DNA of 64,000 bases, taken from assembly GCF_003339685.1 (NCBI RefSeq), contig NZ_QPKI01000018.1:1-64000 (forward strand), read 5' to 3'. This document shows, piece by piece, positions 35,779-44,870 of this stretch. The notes under the pieces were generated by a model. It saw only the letters and a program-made list of their open reading frames with translations, searched no databases and was not told where the DNA came from. How positions within the stretch are numbered: position 1 is the stretch's first letter; every line of letters starts with the position of its first letter. The position numbers and the translations under genes were made by a program. This stretch comes from Halomonas sp. DQ26W. Lineage in GTDB: Bacteria; Pseudomonadota; Gammaproteobacteria; Pseudomonadales; Halomonadaceae.

Positions 35779-37290
35779 TTATTTGTGGGTCGGCATGACG
35801 AACTCGGCGCCGGCGTTGATCGAGTCCGACCAGCGCTGCATGATCGACTTCTGCTTGGTGTAGAAGCGCACGCCCTCTTCGCCGTAGGCGTGGGTATCGC
35901 CGAACATGGAGCGCTTCCAGCCGCCGAAGCCGTGCCAGGCCATGGGTACCGGGATCGGCACGTTGATGCCCACCATGCCCACCTGGATGCGACGACCAAA
36001 TTCGCGCGCCACGCTGCCGCTTTCGGTGAAGCAGCTCACGCCATTGCCGAACTCGTGGTCGTTGATCAACTGAATTGCCGTGGCGATATCAGGCACGCGC
36101 ACGCAGGCTAGCACCGGACCGAAGATCTCCTCGCGGTAGATGGTCATCTCCGGGGTGACATGGTCGAACAGCGAGCCGCCCATCCAGAAGCCTTCGGCGC
36201 AGCCCTCGCCGGTGGTGGCGGCGTCGAAATCGCGGCCGTCGACCACCAGCTCGGCGCCCTCTTCCACGCCCTTGTCGATATAGCCGGTGATGCGCTGGTG
36301 GGCCGCGGCAGTGACAATGGGACCCATTTCGGCGTCGAGCTCGAGGCCGTTCTTGACCTTGAGCGCACGGGCGCGCTCAGCCAGGCGCGGCACGATCTCA
36401 TCGGCCACGTCACCCACCAGCACCGCCACGCTGATCGCCATGCAACGCTCGCCGGCACTGCCGTAGGCCGCGCCAATCAGTGCGTCGATGGCCTTGTCCA
36501 GGTCGGCATCGGGCATCACCACCATGTGATTCTTGGCGCCGCCCAGGGCCTGGACGCGCTTGCCGTGATGCGCGCCGCGTTCGTAAATCAGGTTGGCGAT
36601 GGGGGTGGAGCCGACGAAGGAGAGCGCCTTGACCTCCGGATGCTCGATCAGCGCCTCGACGGAGGCCTTGTCGCCCTGGACCACGTTAAATACGCCATCG
36701 GGGAGCCCCGCCTGCTTGAGAAGGTCGGCGATCAACAGCGAGGGGCTGGGGTCCAGCGGGCTCGGCTTGAGGATGAAGGTGTTGCCGGCGGCGATCGCCA
36801 GCGGAAACATCCACATCGGCACCATCACCGGGAAATTGAACGGGGTGATTCCCGCTACCACACCCAACGGCTGGCGCATCGTCCAGTTGTCGATGCCGGT
36901 GCCGACTTGCTCGGTGTAATCGCCTTTGAGCAGCTGCGGAATGCCACAGGCGAACTCGACGATATCGATACCACGGGCCACCTCGCCCTGAGCGTCGGTG
37001 AACACCTTGCCATGCTCTGCGGTAATGGCCTGGGCCAGCTCATCCTTGTGGGCGTTGAGTAGCTCCAGGAAGCGGAACATCACTCGAGCGCGTCGAATCG
37101 GTGGGGTATCGGCCCAAGCCGGAAAGGCGGCCTTCGCCGCATCGACAGCGCGGTCGACATCGGCCGAACCGGCCAATGCCACCTGCCCAGTCACCTGGCC
37201 GCTGGCGGGGTTGGTCACCGCCTGGCGCTCTGTGGTCTCAGCCGCGTCACGCTGACCGGCAATATAGTGATCGATGTTGGTCGTTGTCAT
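35779..37290 (-). CDS. mmsA: CoA-acylating methylmalonate-semialdehyde dehydrogenase
   Basis: 503 residues. It converts methylmalonate (or malonate) semialdehyde, CoA and NAD to propionyl-CoA (or acetyl-CoA), CO2 and NADH in valine and inositol breakdown. The catalytic Cys is in [12 protein letters not shown] (about residue 282), and [16 protein letters not shown] and [15 protein letters not shown] are MmsA-specific. It is followed by the GMC oxidoreductase gene. A decayed LysR gene lies divergently upstream. Propionyl-CoA made here would connect to the mutase module at 51.9 kb through methylmalonyl-CoA. Confidence 0.93.
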   Translation of the reverse strand: MTTTNIDHYIAGQRDAAETTERQAVTNPASGQVTGQVALAGSADVDRAVDAAKAAFPAWADTPPIRRARVMFRFLELLNAHKDELAQAITAEHGKVFTDAQGEVARGIDIVEFACGIPQLLKGDYTEQVGTGIDNWTMRQPLGVVAGITPFNFPVMVPMWMFPLAIAAGNTFILKPSPLDPSPSLLIADLLKQAGLPDGVFNVVQGDKASVEALIEHPEVKALSFVGSTPIANLIYERGAHHGKRVQALGGAKNHMVVMPDADLDKAIDALIGAAYGSAGERCMAISVAVLVGDVADEIVPRLAERARALKVKNGLELDAEMGPIVTAAAHQRITGYIDKGVEEGAELVVDGRDFDAATTGEGCAEGFWMGGSLFDHVTPEMTIYREEIFGPVLACVRVPDIATAIQLINDHEFGNGVSCFTESGSVAREFGRRIQVGMVGINVPIPVPMAWHGFGGWKRSMFGDTHAYGEEGVRFYTKQKSIMQRWSDSINAGAEFVMPTHK

Positions 37291-37398
37291 AATACTTGCC
37301 TCTGTTCGCTACGTATTGCCATTAAATCCGTCCAGACTACAAGAGTAACGCGTCTTACGTCTCAATCAATCGCCCCCGCCGGCTGGAGCGAGCGGCCT

Positions 37399-37760
37399 AC
37401 CCGCACTGACTGGCCTAGCCTGGCAGCCCTGCCGTGGATCGTAACTCCCCCAGGAATCCGTCCATCATCGTTTGCTGCAGGGCGTGCTGGAACCGCAAGG
37501 GGTTACCCCCAATGGCGTGGCCCAGGTGGATCAGGAGGCCTGCATGCTGGATCTGGTGCGTGCCGGTGTGGGGCTCAGTCTCGCTCGTGACGCCCTGGCC
37601 ATGGGCGAACGCCAGGAGCAGGGCCTGGTGGTCGTCGAAGGGGGGCGCCTGCCCTGCTCGCTGAACTTCATCTGGCAGCGCCAGCGCAGCGATGAGCCCG
37701 CCATCGCCGCGGCACTAGGGGGGCTGGAGGAGGTATGGCCGACCCAAACGCCGGCAAAAA
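37399..37760 (+). pseudogene. LysR-family regulator remnant
   Basis: Only the C-terminal part of the effector domain remains: LAALPWIVTPPGI in one frame, then HHRLLQGVLEPQGVTPNGVA, LDLVRAGVGLSLARDALA and LNFIWQRQR in another. One extra base near 37455 separates the two frames. The DNA-binding domain is absent. It lies divergent to mmsA, as a pathway regulator would. Confidence 0.7.
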
Positions 37761-37768
37761 GCCGGCGT
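37748..37768. other. Stem-loop after the LysR remnant
   Basis: ACGCCGGC pairs perfectly with GCCGGCGT around AAAAA. It could end the nnrU transcript on the minus strand or the LysR remnant on the plus strand, though no T-run follows outside the stem. Confidence 0.45.
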
Positions 37769-37840
37769 GATTGTGAGGCGAATGATTGTGAGGCGAATGA
37801 TTGTGAGGCGAATGATTGTGAGGCGAATGATTGTGATGCA
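37769..37840. repeat. 15-bp tandem repeat
   Basis: GATTGTGAGGCGAAT occurs four times in succession, then a partial fifth unit. In the plus frame it would encode a CEAND repeat fused to the LysR remnant; I treat it as non-coding. It lies just past the nnrU stop. Confidence 0.9.
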
Positions 37841-37854
37841 GAGGTGGCGACGGC

Positions 37855-38421
37855 CTACATGACCGGGACGCCGGTAATCCAGACGTGCAGATGAAAGGCG
37901 AAGAGATAATAGGCGATCAGACCGCCGACCACGGCAATGGCAGTTCCGGCCATACGAGGCGTCGCCTGTGGTGCCGGCTGGCGGCGGCGGGCTGAGCGGA
38001 AGTCCAGCACCGCCCAGGCCAGGAAGGCACCGAAGAAGACGATATCGCCCAGGCGACCGTTGGCCAGCAGGTGAGCCAGTGCCCACACCTTGACCGCCAG
38101 CACCATCGGGTGACCCAGCTTGGCCTTGATATGGTTGCCGGGGACATAGGCCGCCACCAGCAAGATGAAAGCCGGGATCATCAGTAGTGCGACGGCATGG
38201 CGCAGGCCCGTGGGCGGAAACCAGATCCAGAGGGGATCGAGGCGCATCTGGCCGTAGCCCCAGATGGCGATGGCCAGACCGATGATCGAGATCACCGAGA
38301 AAACCGCCTTCCAGCGCAACTCCCCCATACGCTGGACCTGTGCGCTGCGCCAGTCGTCGGCAAAGATGCGCACGGAGTGCACACCAAGAAAGATCAGTAG
38401 GCCAAGAATCATCACGAACAT
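37855..38421 (-). CDS. nnrU: NnrU family membrane protein
   Basis: 188 residues, about six membrane helices. Family features are GVHSVRIFADDWR near the start, GLRHAVALLMIPAFILLVAAY, and GNHIKAKLGHPMVLAVKVWALAHLLANG with conserved His residues. NnrU is linked to nitrogen-oxide metabolism and is related to the plant zeta-carotene isomerase Z-ISO, which binds heme. No other denitrification genes are beside it. Confidence 0.85.
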   Translation of the reverse strand: MFVMILGLLIFLGVHSVRIFADDWRSAQVQRMGELRWKAVFSVISIIGLAIAIWGYGQMRLDPLWIWFPPTGLRHAVALLMIPAFILLVAAYVPGNHIKAKLGHPMVLAVKVWALAHLLANGRLGDIVFFGAFLAWAVLDFRSARRRQPAPQATPRMAGTAIAVVGGLIAYYLFAFHLHVWITGVPVM

Positions 38422-38670
38422 GCCGGGGCTTCCTTTACATTGGGGATCGAAACGGGATCGAAGCAGGTATCGAAACAGCGTGCAGCTTAACGATACCGGC
38501 TCGTGACACCAAGGGAAGCGCTAAATAAATTGGCGACCGGAGTGAAACGCAAGGCGTACCGAACCGAGCCCTTTCATGTCTTGCCTCGATTCCTGCACCG
38601 CTATACCGCTTGACTGATGGGGGGCAGCCAGCCATACCTAAGCGGAATGCCCAAACGAAAAGGAGTTCGT

Positions 38671-38853
38671 ATGCTACGTTTGCTCGTGTTGGCTGCCGGC
38701 GCCTATTGGCTACGCAAGCCTGAAAATCGCAAACTCGCTGAAGAAAAAATAAAGGAGGGGTGGAACCGTGTCGTGCACGGACCCGACAAGCGTAGGCAAG
38801 ATGTCAGCCCGTATCACGCCTCACGGAGGCCCAACCACGACCGTGACCTGTAG
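38671..38853 (+). CDS. Small hypothetical protein with N-terminal hydrophobic segment
   Basis: 60 residues. MLRLLVLAAGAYWLRKPENR suggests a short membrane-inserted start, followed by a basic, hydrophilic tail (EEKIKEGWNRVVHG). AAGGAG precedes the ATG. The next gene encodes a related protein (shared W-L-R-K-P-x-N-R), so the two form a tandem paralogous pair. Function unknown. Confidence 0.65.
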   Translation: MLRLLVLAAGAYWLRKPENRKLAEEKIKEGWNRVVHGPDKRRQDVSPYHASRRPNHDRDL

Positions 38854-38898
38854 CGACCTTGTCAACCATGTCACTCTCACTCAGGCAGGGAGGTCTGT

Positions 38899-39063
38899 AT
38901 GAGAAGATGGATCCTGTTCGCCGTTATCAACTGGCTGAGAAAACCTGCGAACCGAGCCAAGGCGAAAAACGCCTGGAACGGCATGCGCGGGAAGAAGCCT
39001 GATCAACGGCAATCCGGAAGAAATCCGAATCGACGCCCCAGCGACCGCCCCGGCAGCCGTTGA
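38899..39063 (+). CDS. Small hypothetical protein, paralogue of the preceding gene
   Basis: 54 residues with a strong AGGGAGG ribosome site before the ATG at 38899. MRRWILFAVINWLRKPANRA aligns with the first 20 residues of the upstream protein; the tail is rich in Arg, Asn and Pro. The frame continues after its TGA for 51 more codons with coding-like composition (to 39219). Confidence 0.6.
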   Translation: MRRWILFAVINWLRKPANRAKAKNAWNGMRGKKPDQRQSGRNPNRRPSDRPGSR

Positions 39064-39229
39064 CTCGAGGTCAGCCAGGGAGCCACGCGTGGCACCTCCG
39101 TCTTCCGAACTCACGACGGACACGACGTGACCTACCTCGGCAACGGCGAATTCATGATCGTGGTGCCGGGCGAAGAAGCCGGTGTGACGGTCAGGACACA
39201 CAACGCCGAATTCGTTTGAGACGCCCACC

Positions 39230-40960
39230 ATGACCGACACCGACCACCCTCTTGCCACCGGCAAGCGCCGCCGCCATGCCGTGGCCCGCTGCGCAGGGCC
39301 ACTACCCCTGCTGCTCGCCCTGCTGCTGGTGGCCGCACCGGCGGCGGCCAGCTGCCCCGAGCCGTCCAGCACCGACCTGGCCGCCATCAAGGGCCATGGC
39401 GAACGTCCGGCCCTGCCTTCCGGCCGCGAGGTGATCGCCGACGGCGTGGTGACCGGGGAGTTCCTCGGCCGCGAACGGCTGGGCGGTTTCTATCTGCAAC
39501 GGACTACCGAGCAAGGCCCTGTCGGCCTGTTCGTCTATATGCCCAGCGCAACGTCGACCGATAAAGCGCTTATCACCCCCGGCAGGCACCTGCAGCTCCA
39601 CGCCCGGACCGGCGAGTACCGCGGCCAGATCCAACTGCAGCGGGTCGAGCGGATCGAGCCCTGCGCCCGCGACCGGCTGCCCGAGCCGCTGACGGTGAGC
39701 TGGCCGCTCAGCGAGGAGCAGCTGTCACGGAAGGAGGGTCTAATGCTGGCGTTTCCGCAGGCCCTGACCGTCACCGGCAACTACGAGCTCGCCCGCTACG
39801 GCTCCCTCGCGCTTGCCGCCGAACGCCTGTTCCGCCCCACCAATACCCCCGGCGAGACCCAGCAGCGGGATATCCTCGTGCTGGACGACGGCAGCTACCG
39901 CGCCTTTCCGACCCCCATTCCCTATCTGGATGCGGACGGCAGCCGCCGCGTCGGCAGCAGCGTCGAGGGGCTGACCGGGATACTTGCCCACGCCTTCGAC
40001 GCCTACCGCCTGCACCCGACCCTGGAGCCATACTTCGAGGACGCCAACCCGCGCCCGGGGCCGCTGCCGGAACCGAGGCAGCGTCTGCGGGTGGCGACCT
40101 TCAACGTCGAGAACTACTTCATCACACTCGGCCAGCGCGGCGCGGCGAACGCCCACGAGCTGGAGCGCCAGAGGGGTAGGCTCGCCGCAGCGGTTGAGGG
40201 CCTGCAGGCCGACATCCTGGCCCTGGTGGAGGTCGAGAACGACCCACGCGCCCTGGTCGACCTGGTCGAGCAGCTGAGCGAGCGGACCGGTATCCGCTAT
40301 CGCGCGGTCGGCGGTAATGCCGACCGAGGCAGCGATGCCATCAAGCTCGCCCTGATCTACCGGCCGGACCGGGTAGAGGCCGTGAGCGAGCTCTATGCCG
40401 ACAACGACCCCACCCATCACCGCCCGCCGCTGGCGGCCTTCTTCCGCAGCGTGGACGGCGGCCCCGCCTTCGGCGTCGTCACCGCCCACTTCAAGTCAAA
40501 GACCGGCTGCCCGCCCCGGGGCGATATCGACCGTGGCCAGGGCTGCTGGAACCAGCGCCGGGTGCAACAGGCACAGGCCATGAAAGACTTTATCGACCGC
40601 CTCGCTGCCGCCCAGGGACACGAACGCGTGCTGCTGATCGGCGACCTGAATGCCTACGGCGCCGAGGACCCGATCCGCACCCTGGCCCACGCAGGACTGC
40701 TCAATCTGATTGCCCGGGAGCTGCCGCCAGAACGCCGCTATAGCTATGTGTTTCGCGGTGAGTCAGGCTATCTGGACCATGCCCTGGCCAGCCCCGAACT
40801 GGCCGCGGCAGTGGCAGATGTCCGCCCCTGGCCCATCAATGCCGACGAGCCGCCTTTCCTCGGCTACGACGGACCGGACAATGCAGCGCCTTACTTCCAG
40901 CCGGACCCTTTCCGCTCCTCGGACCACGACCCGATCGCGGTAGACTTGAAGTGGCCGTAA
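39230..40960 (+). CDS. ExeM/NucH-type extracellular endonuclease
   Basis: 576 residues. An N-terminal signal region (after basic residues, LLLALLLVAAPAAAS) exports it. An OB-like region (VIADGVVTGEFLG) is followed by an endonuclease/exonuclease/phosphatase domain from about residue 285: RVATFNVENYF, ALVEVEND, THFKSK-like AHFKSKTGCP, LLIGDLNAYG and SSDHDPIAVDL. The catalytic Asp-His pairs of the DNase I fold are visible. Such enzymes degrade extracellular DNA for phosphate or biofilm remodelling. No C-terminal anchor is visible. Confidence 0.88.
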   Translation: MTDTDHPLATGKRRRHAVARCAGPLPLLLALLLVAAPAAASCPEPSSTDLAAIKGHGERPALPSGREVIADGVVTGEFLGRERLGGFYLQRTTEQGPVGLFVYMPSATSTDKALITPGRHLQLHARTGEYRGQIQLQRVERIEPCARDRLPEPLTVSWPLSEEQLSRKEGLMLAFPQALTVTGNYELARYGSLALAAERLFRPTNTPGETQQRDILVLDDGSYRAFPTPIPYLDADGSRRVGSSVEGLTGILAHAFDAYRLHPTLEPYFEDANPRPGPLPEPRQRLRVATFNVENYFITLGQRGAANAHELERQRGRLAAAVEGLQADILALVEVENDPRALVDLVEQLSERTGIRYRAVGGNADRGSDAIKLALIYRPDRVEAVSELYADNDPTHHRPPLAAFFRSVDGGPAFGVVTAHFKSKTGCPPRGDIDRGQGCWNQRRVQQAQAMKDFIDRLAAAQGHERVLLIGDLNAYGAEDPIRTLAHAGLLNLIARELPPERRYSYVFRGESGYLDHALASPELAAAVADVRPWPINADEPPFLGYDGPDNAAPYFQPDPFRSSDHDPIAVDLKWP

Positions 40961-40961
40961 C

Positions 40962-41123
40962 TCACTGTGGATGCGGCACCGCCTCTCGCAACTTGTCGGC
41001 GATGACGGCCTCGGCAGCATGCCCCAGTGGCTCAACATACTCGGACCGCTGATGATCGTCGCGGTGCTCGGCAGGCCGGGGTGGCCGCCTATGGGGCGTC
41101 GGCGCCTCGCTGTCGGTGGCCAT
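40962..41123 (-). CDS. Possible small hypothetical protein
   Basis: 53 residues, very hydrophilic (PTPHRRPPRPAEHRDDHQRS), ending one base from the convergent exeM stop. Codon use is GC3-rich like real genes here, but no clear ribosome site precedes the ATG. It may be spurious. Confidence 0.35.
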   Translation of the reverse strand: MATDSEAPTPHRRPPRPAEHRDDHQRSEYVEPLGHAAEAVIADKLREAVPHPQ

Positions 41124-41355
41124 GCACGAAGAGGGAAGCTTTGGGGCCTGCTGGCCTGTCACGGTCTGAAACCCATGCCACTGAAGGCCGACCTGCGTGA
41201 TGCGCTGTGCGCCCTGACTCAGGTCGCCATGCTGCGACAGCCACGCGGCTTCATATGCTTCATAGTGGGATGGTATGCCCTTGATTGAGACACGCCTTTA
41301 CAAGACAACAAGTACAAGGCAACAAACCATACGGAACTGGAAACGTGAGGCTTCC

Positions 41356-43602
41356 ATGGGGTTCAGACATTGCGATGGGATGCGAAAAGTGAGCGGGTCC
41401 TGCCTGCTCGTCGTCGGCTTGGCTGTACCTTCCTCGTTGCCGCTAGTCGCCCAGATTCCGCCACCTCCGGAACAGATCCCCGACCCCGTGGTATTCGCGG
41501 GCTCCAACGACTACCCCCCCTTCCAGTGGCTCGATGACAACAACAAACCGATGGGCTTCGTGATCGATCTCCAAGACGCCATCGCGCATCAACAGGGCCG
41601 CGAGGCCGAGCACCGTTTGATGGCATGGGATCAGGCCCTTGAGGCCATCGAGAGGGGCGAAGCCGACGTGGTGGCGCTGTTCATTTCCGAGGAGCGAGAC
41701 GAGCGATTCGACTTCACCTCGCCGATCTATCACGTGGCACACGGCATCTATGCCCCCTCTCCCGAATCAACCCAGAAGGACCCCAACGACCTCTCCGGCA
41801 TGCGGGTGGCCGTCGTGGAGGGTGGCTATGCACAGAATCATCTGATCGAGAACCCGGCCGGTTCAGAGCTGATCCCCCAGGTGGACATCCGGAGCGCCCT
41901 GCTGGCTGTGGTGGAAGGTCGCGCGGATATCGCCCTCGTCGCCGCCCACACAGCGCGGTATGTCATTGCCGAGGCGGAGTTTGATATCTATCAGATCAGC
42001 CGGCCCTTCTGGCCAAAGGCCTATGCCTTCGCCGTCAGGCAAGGGCGTGACGACCTGCATGCGTGGCTCGAGGAGCAGGTAGGCCTGCTGCAAGCCAGCG
42101 GCACCTACTTCGATATACACGCGGACTGGCTCCCCAAGATGGAGTGGCAGCCGCCAACCTGGCGGGACCACCTGCGCACCCTGGCCTGGATAGCCCTACC
42201 GCTGCTGCTACTGGGAATTGCCGGCTACTTCTGGACCTGGTCCCTGCGCCGGCAGGTGGCCCGCAAGACCCGCCAGCTCTCCAGGGAGTTGGAATCTCGC
42301 CGGGCGCTGCAGGGCGAGCTCGAGTATCGCATCGAGCACGACATGCTAACTGAGCTCCCCAATCGCAGCGCCTTCATCAGCAAACTCAACAAACTGATCG
42401 AGGCCGACCCCGACTGGTCTCCGACCGTTGCCCTGATCCAACTGGTCAATCTCGAGCAGTTGATCACTGCCTTCAGCTACGAGGTGGCGCTGGAGTTGCA
42501 GAGAGCTTTTGCCAGGCTGCTGGAGAGCCAGGATGCTCGGCTGGTCGGCCATTTCGGTTCGGGGCTTTTCGCCATTGCGACGCGAAAGGTGTTGGAAGGC
42601 AACGAACTCGTCGGGCGTTTGTCCGAACCGCTGAACCTCGGTTTGGTTGATCTCGACCCCGTCTACGTCGTCGGCATCGTCAACGAGGCCAGCCTCGGCG
42701 AGAAGGACGGTGCAGAGGATCTGGTTCGCCGTGGCATCCTGGCCGTGGCGAAGGCCCGAGAGTCGCACCGTCGATGGGTGATCTACAGCGCCGATCTCGA
42801 GCCGGATATCGACGACCTGCTCCTGCTCCAGGACTTCAATCGCCACGGCACCCGTGACATGTTCCTCGAGTATCAACCCCAGCTGGATCTCGAGACTCGA
42901 CGAGTGCGGGGTGTCGAGGCGCTGATCCGCTGGCGGCATCCCGCCCTGGGGCGGGTATCACCGGGGCGCTTCATTCCCATGCTGGAACAGGCCGGCCTGA
43001 CGCACCGGATCGCACGCTGGGTAATCGAGGAGGCCAGCGACATGTTGAGCCGCACGGGCCTCGCTGCCTCGGGCTTCCATATCAGTGTCAACATGGCGCC
43101 CCAGGACCTCATGGAACCCGAGTTGGTCGATTTCATTACCCGGGGCCTGGCGCCGCCGATGCTGGCACGCAGCCTCTGGCTGGAAATCACCGAGACCGGC
43201 TTCATCCAAGATCCATCGCGCACCCGCGATGTGCTCTCCAACCTGCATGATGCCGGCGCCTGCATCTCGGTAGACGACTTCGGGACCGGCTACTCCTCGC
43301 TCTCCTACATGAGCGAGTTCCCCGTCGATGAGGTCAAGATAGACATGAGCTTCGTGGGCGACATGCTGATCAATGACCGGCACTTCCTCATCGTGCGCTC
43401 CACCATCGCCCTCGCTCATGAAATGGGCCTGACGGTGACCGCCGAGGGCGTCGAAGACAGGGAAACCCTCCAGGCCCTCATCGCAATGAAATGCAACACC
43501 GTCCAGGGTTTCTTTCTCTCCCGGCCTCTGGATGAAAAGAACCTTCTCGCCTTCCTCGACCTTGACATGGAAGACGTGCTCTCGGGAATGCAAGCCACCT
43601 GA
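41356..43602 (+). CDS. Cyclic-di-GMP phosphodiesterase with periplasmic SBP_bac_3 sensor
   Basis: 748 residues. A signal/anchor segment is followed by a periplasmic solute-binding domain of the amino-acid type (about residues 45-265, FAGSNDYPPFQWLDDNNKPM). A membrane helix (LAWIALPLLLLGIAGYFWTW) and a degenerate GGDEF domain come next: HDMLTELPNRSAF is kept, but the active loop reads GSGLF. The C-terminal EAL domain has EALIRWRHP, VNMAPQDL, LEITETGF, VDDFGTGYSSL, VKIDMSFV, TAEGVED and QGFFLSRP, so all catalytic positions appear present. It should hydrolyse c-di-GMP under control of a periplasmic ligand. GAGG precedes the chosen ATG; an ATG at 41275 is also open. Confidence 0.87.
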   Translation: MGFRHCDGMRKVSGSCLLVVGLAVPSSLPLVAQIPPPPEQIPDPVVFAGSNDYPPFQWLDDNNKPMGFVIDLQDAIAHQQGREAEHRLMAWDQALEAIERGEADVVALFISEERDERFDFTSPIYHVAHGIYAPSPESTQKDPNDLSGMRVAVVEGGYAQNHLIENPAGSELIPQVDIRSALLAVVEGRADIALVAAHTARYVIAEAEFDIYQISRPFWPKAYAFAVRQGRDDLHAWLEEQVGLLQASGTYFDIHADWLPKMEWQPPTWRDHLRTLAWIALPLLLLGIAGYFWTWSLRRQVARKTRQLSRELESRRALQGELEYRIEHDMLTELPNRSAFISKLNKLIEADPDWSPTVALIQLVNLEQLITAFSYEVALELQRAFARLLESQDARLVGHFGSGLFAIATRKVLEGNELVGRLSEPLNLGLVDLDPVYVVGIVNEASLGEKDGAEDLVRRGILAVAKARESHRRWVIYSADLEPDIDDLLLLQDFNRHGTRDMFLEYQPQLDLETRRVRGVEALIRWRHPALGRVSPGRFIPMLEQAGLTHRIARWVIEEASDMLSRTGLAASGFHISVNMAPQDLMEPELVDFITRGLAPPMLARSLWLEITETGFIQDPSRTRDVLSNLHDAGACISVDDFGTGYSSLSYMSEFPVDEVKIDMSFVGDMLINDRHFLIVRSTIALAHEMGLTVTAEGVEDRETLQALIAMKCNTVQGFFLSRPLDEKNLLAFLDLDMEDVLSGMQAT

Positions 43603-43643
43603 TCACTCTCCGCTCGTCCGCCTTATTCCCTGAGGCAAGACAA

Positions 43644-43745
43644 ATGCCAGACAACCACCAACATTCACAAGCCGTGATCTACTTCCCCAGGCCAGAGCTT
43701 GCTGCCGATATGGCGGGCGCCCTGAGAGGCAACATCCTTCAGTGA
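43644..43745 (+). pseudogene. N-terminal stub of an AAA-type ATP-binding protein
   Basis: A GAGG site and ATG lead into 33 residues containing YFPRPELAADMAGALRG, the start seen in a family of AAA ATPases where a Walker A motif normally follows within about 20 residues. Here a TGA ends the frame at once. Weak but recognisable. Confidence 0.4.
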
Positions 43746-44168
43746 CACCCCGGTTCTCATCCTGATTGTCGCTGGCTTCTCATCCAGATTGACGCGCTAC
43801 ACCGCGACCTGTCACTCCCCGAGGCTATCCGCCAGGAAGCCTGGCGCCTGCTGCGCCACTACCCTTCCCAGGAGGAGATTCTAATGGCGGGGAAGTTGGA
43901 GGAGAGTGCCGGCGAAGGAACGCTCCTCTTGCCGGTATTCAGCTCAGCGATAGATGAGAAACCACTGGAGCCCACACAGGAGGATGGTGCAATCGCAGTT
44001 TGGCGGGCAGCAATCGATCTGTTCGGGGGTGATCGAACAGCGGCAGACCGATGGCTACATCATGAGGCAATGGGACTTGGGTGGAAGCGCCCCATCGATG
44101 TCATGCAAGACGACCCTCAGCAGGTGCTGGATCTGATTGGCCGAATCGACCATGGGGTTTACACATGA
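43746..44168 (+). pseudogene. Remnant: BPSL0761-like segment joined to a MbcA/ParS/Xre antitoxin C-terminal domain
   Basis: One continuous frame without a credible upstream start. DLSLPEAIRQEAWRLLRHYP and EEILMAGKLEE resemble small BPSL0761-type proteins. From about 44010 the frame reads AIDLFGGDRTAADRWLHHEA and RPIDVMQDDPQQVLDLIGRI, the toxin-binding domain of MbcA/ParS/Xre antitoxins that pair with RES toxins. No RES toxin gene follows. An internal ATG at 43884 (after AGGAGG) could express the antitoxin part alone (94 residues). Confidence 0.55.
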
Positions 44169-44351
44169 TCTCGAAGCACTAAGAAATTCTTAGGGATTGC
44201 CAAGTATCGGCTCTCATGGCGCGAAGCCATGGCGTAGCTGTTCCAACAACTTCACCGCAGCAGCGTAGCCCTGCGGCGTTGTGCTGGCCTCCAGCGCACT
44301 GATACCCCCTAGTACCCGACTCGGCTTGCTCAACCACCCGGCGCCCTTTTC

Positions 44352-44591
44352 CTAGCTACCAAATACCTCCCGGCAAGCCGGGTGATCTGGCGTTGACACC
44401 GTTGCCGTACTTTTCCTGAATTTATCGATGAGCGCCTTTTCTTCTTCGGTCAGCCAGTTTAGATACACATAGCGCCAATTCAGCTCATAGATTTCCCAGG
44501 CCTGTCGTTCCTCGATTGGCTCATCAGTGCGGCGGAACCAGCATATCAGGCGTAGCTCCGGTTAGTCCTCGGGGAAAATCCAGTCGCCCAT
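44352..44591 (-). pseudogene. Small hypothetical gene interrupted by an in-frame TAA
   Basis: From an ATG at 44591 the frame reads MGDWIFPED, then TAA, then about 68 residues including WEIYELNWRYVYLNWLTEEEK. The dense aromatic and acidic pattern is protein-like. Family not recognised. Confidence 0.45.
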
Positions 44592-44624
44592 AGTGTCCTC
44601 CCCTTCGGCTCGTTCATGAGCTAC

Positions 44625-44816
44625 TCAGCCAAGCGGGCCAGCTTCAAGCGACCAAAGATAGCGAAGAAGGGCCGTCTTTCGACCTGCATTTACCAACTGC
44701 TCTGGCGTCTGGTGATCGAAGAGAAGCAGCGGCTGGCGATACCATGCCTAGGCCTTCTTCCTGTCGCCGCTGAGCTGCTCGGCAGCGCGTAGCACCTCGA
44801 AGTCGATGACGCCCAT
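44625..44816 (-). pseudogene. Antitoxin-like gene (MbcA/ParS-type C-terminal domain) interrupted by TAG
   Basis: The frame starts MGVIDFEVLRAAEQLSGDRK, hits TAG, then continues AWYRQPLLLFDHQTPEQLVN and ALLRYLWSLEAGPLG. The part after the stop is the same domain type as in the intact gene at 44871-45095 (A-W-Y-R, then P, then T-x-x-Q-L-V). It lies directly downstream of that gene in the same direction. Confidence 0.55.
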
Positions 44817-44870
44817 GAACGTTCTCCATTGCGCAGCCAGCGCGAAAGGGGGCGTCAGGAGTGGCCCGTG

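Noticed and set aside
33987..37290. Choline-to-betaine (betAB) operon
   Set aside because: The GMC enzyme resembles BetA, but the partner is MmsA (CoA-acylating signature), and no betI or betB gene is present.
40971..41288. Plus-strand 105-codon frame between exeM and the EAL gene
   Set aside because: It has no ribosome site and low-information sequence; the opposite strand has a better, though still weak, candidate.
43640..44820. Stop-codon reassignment or read-through in the antitoxin strip
   Set aside because: Three different stop codons interrupt three different frames, so gene decay is the simpler explanation.
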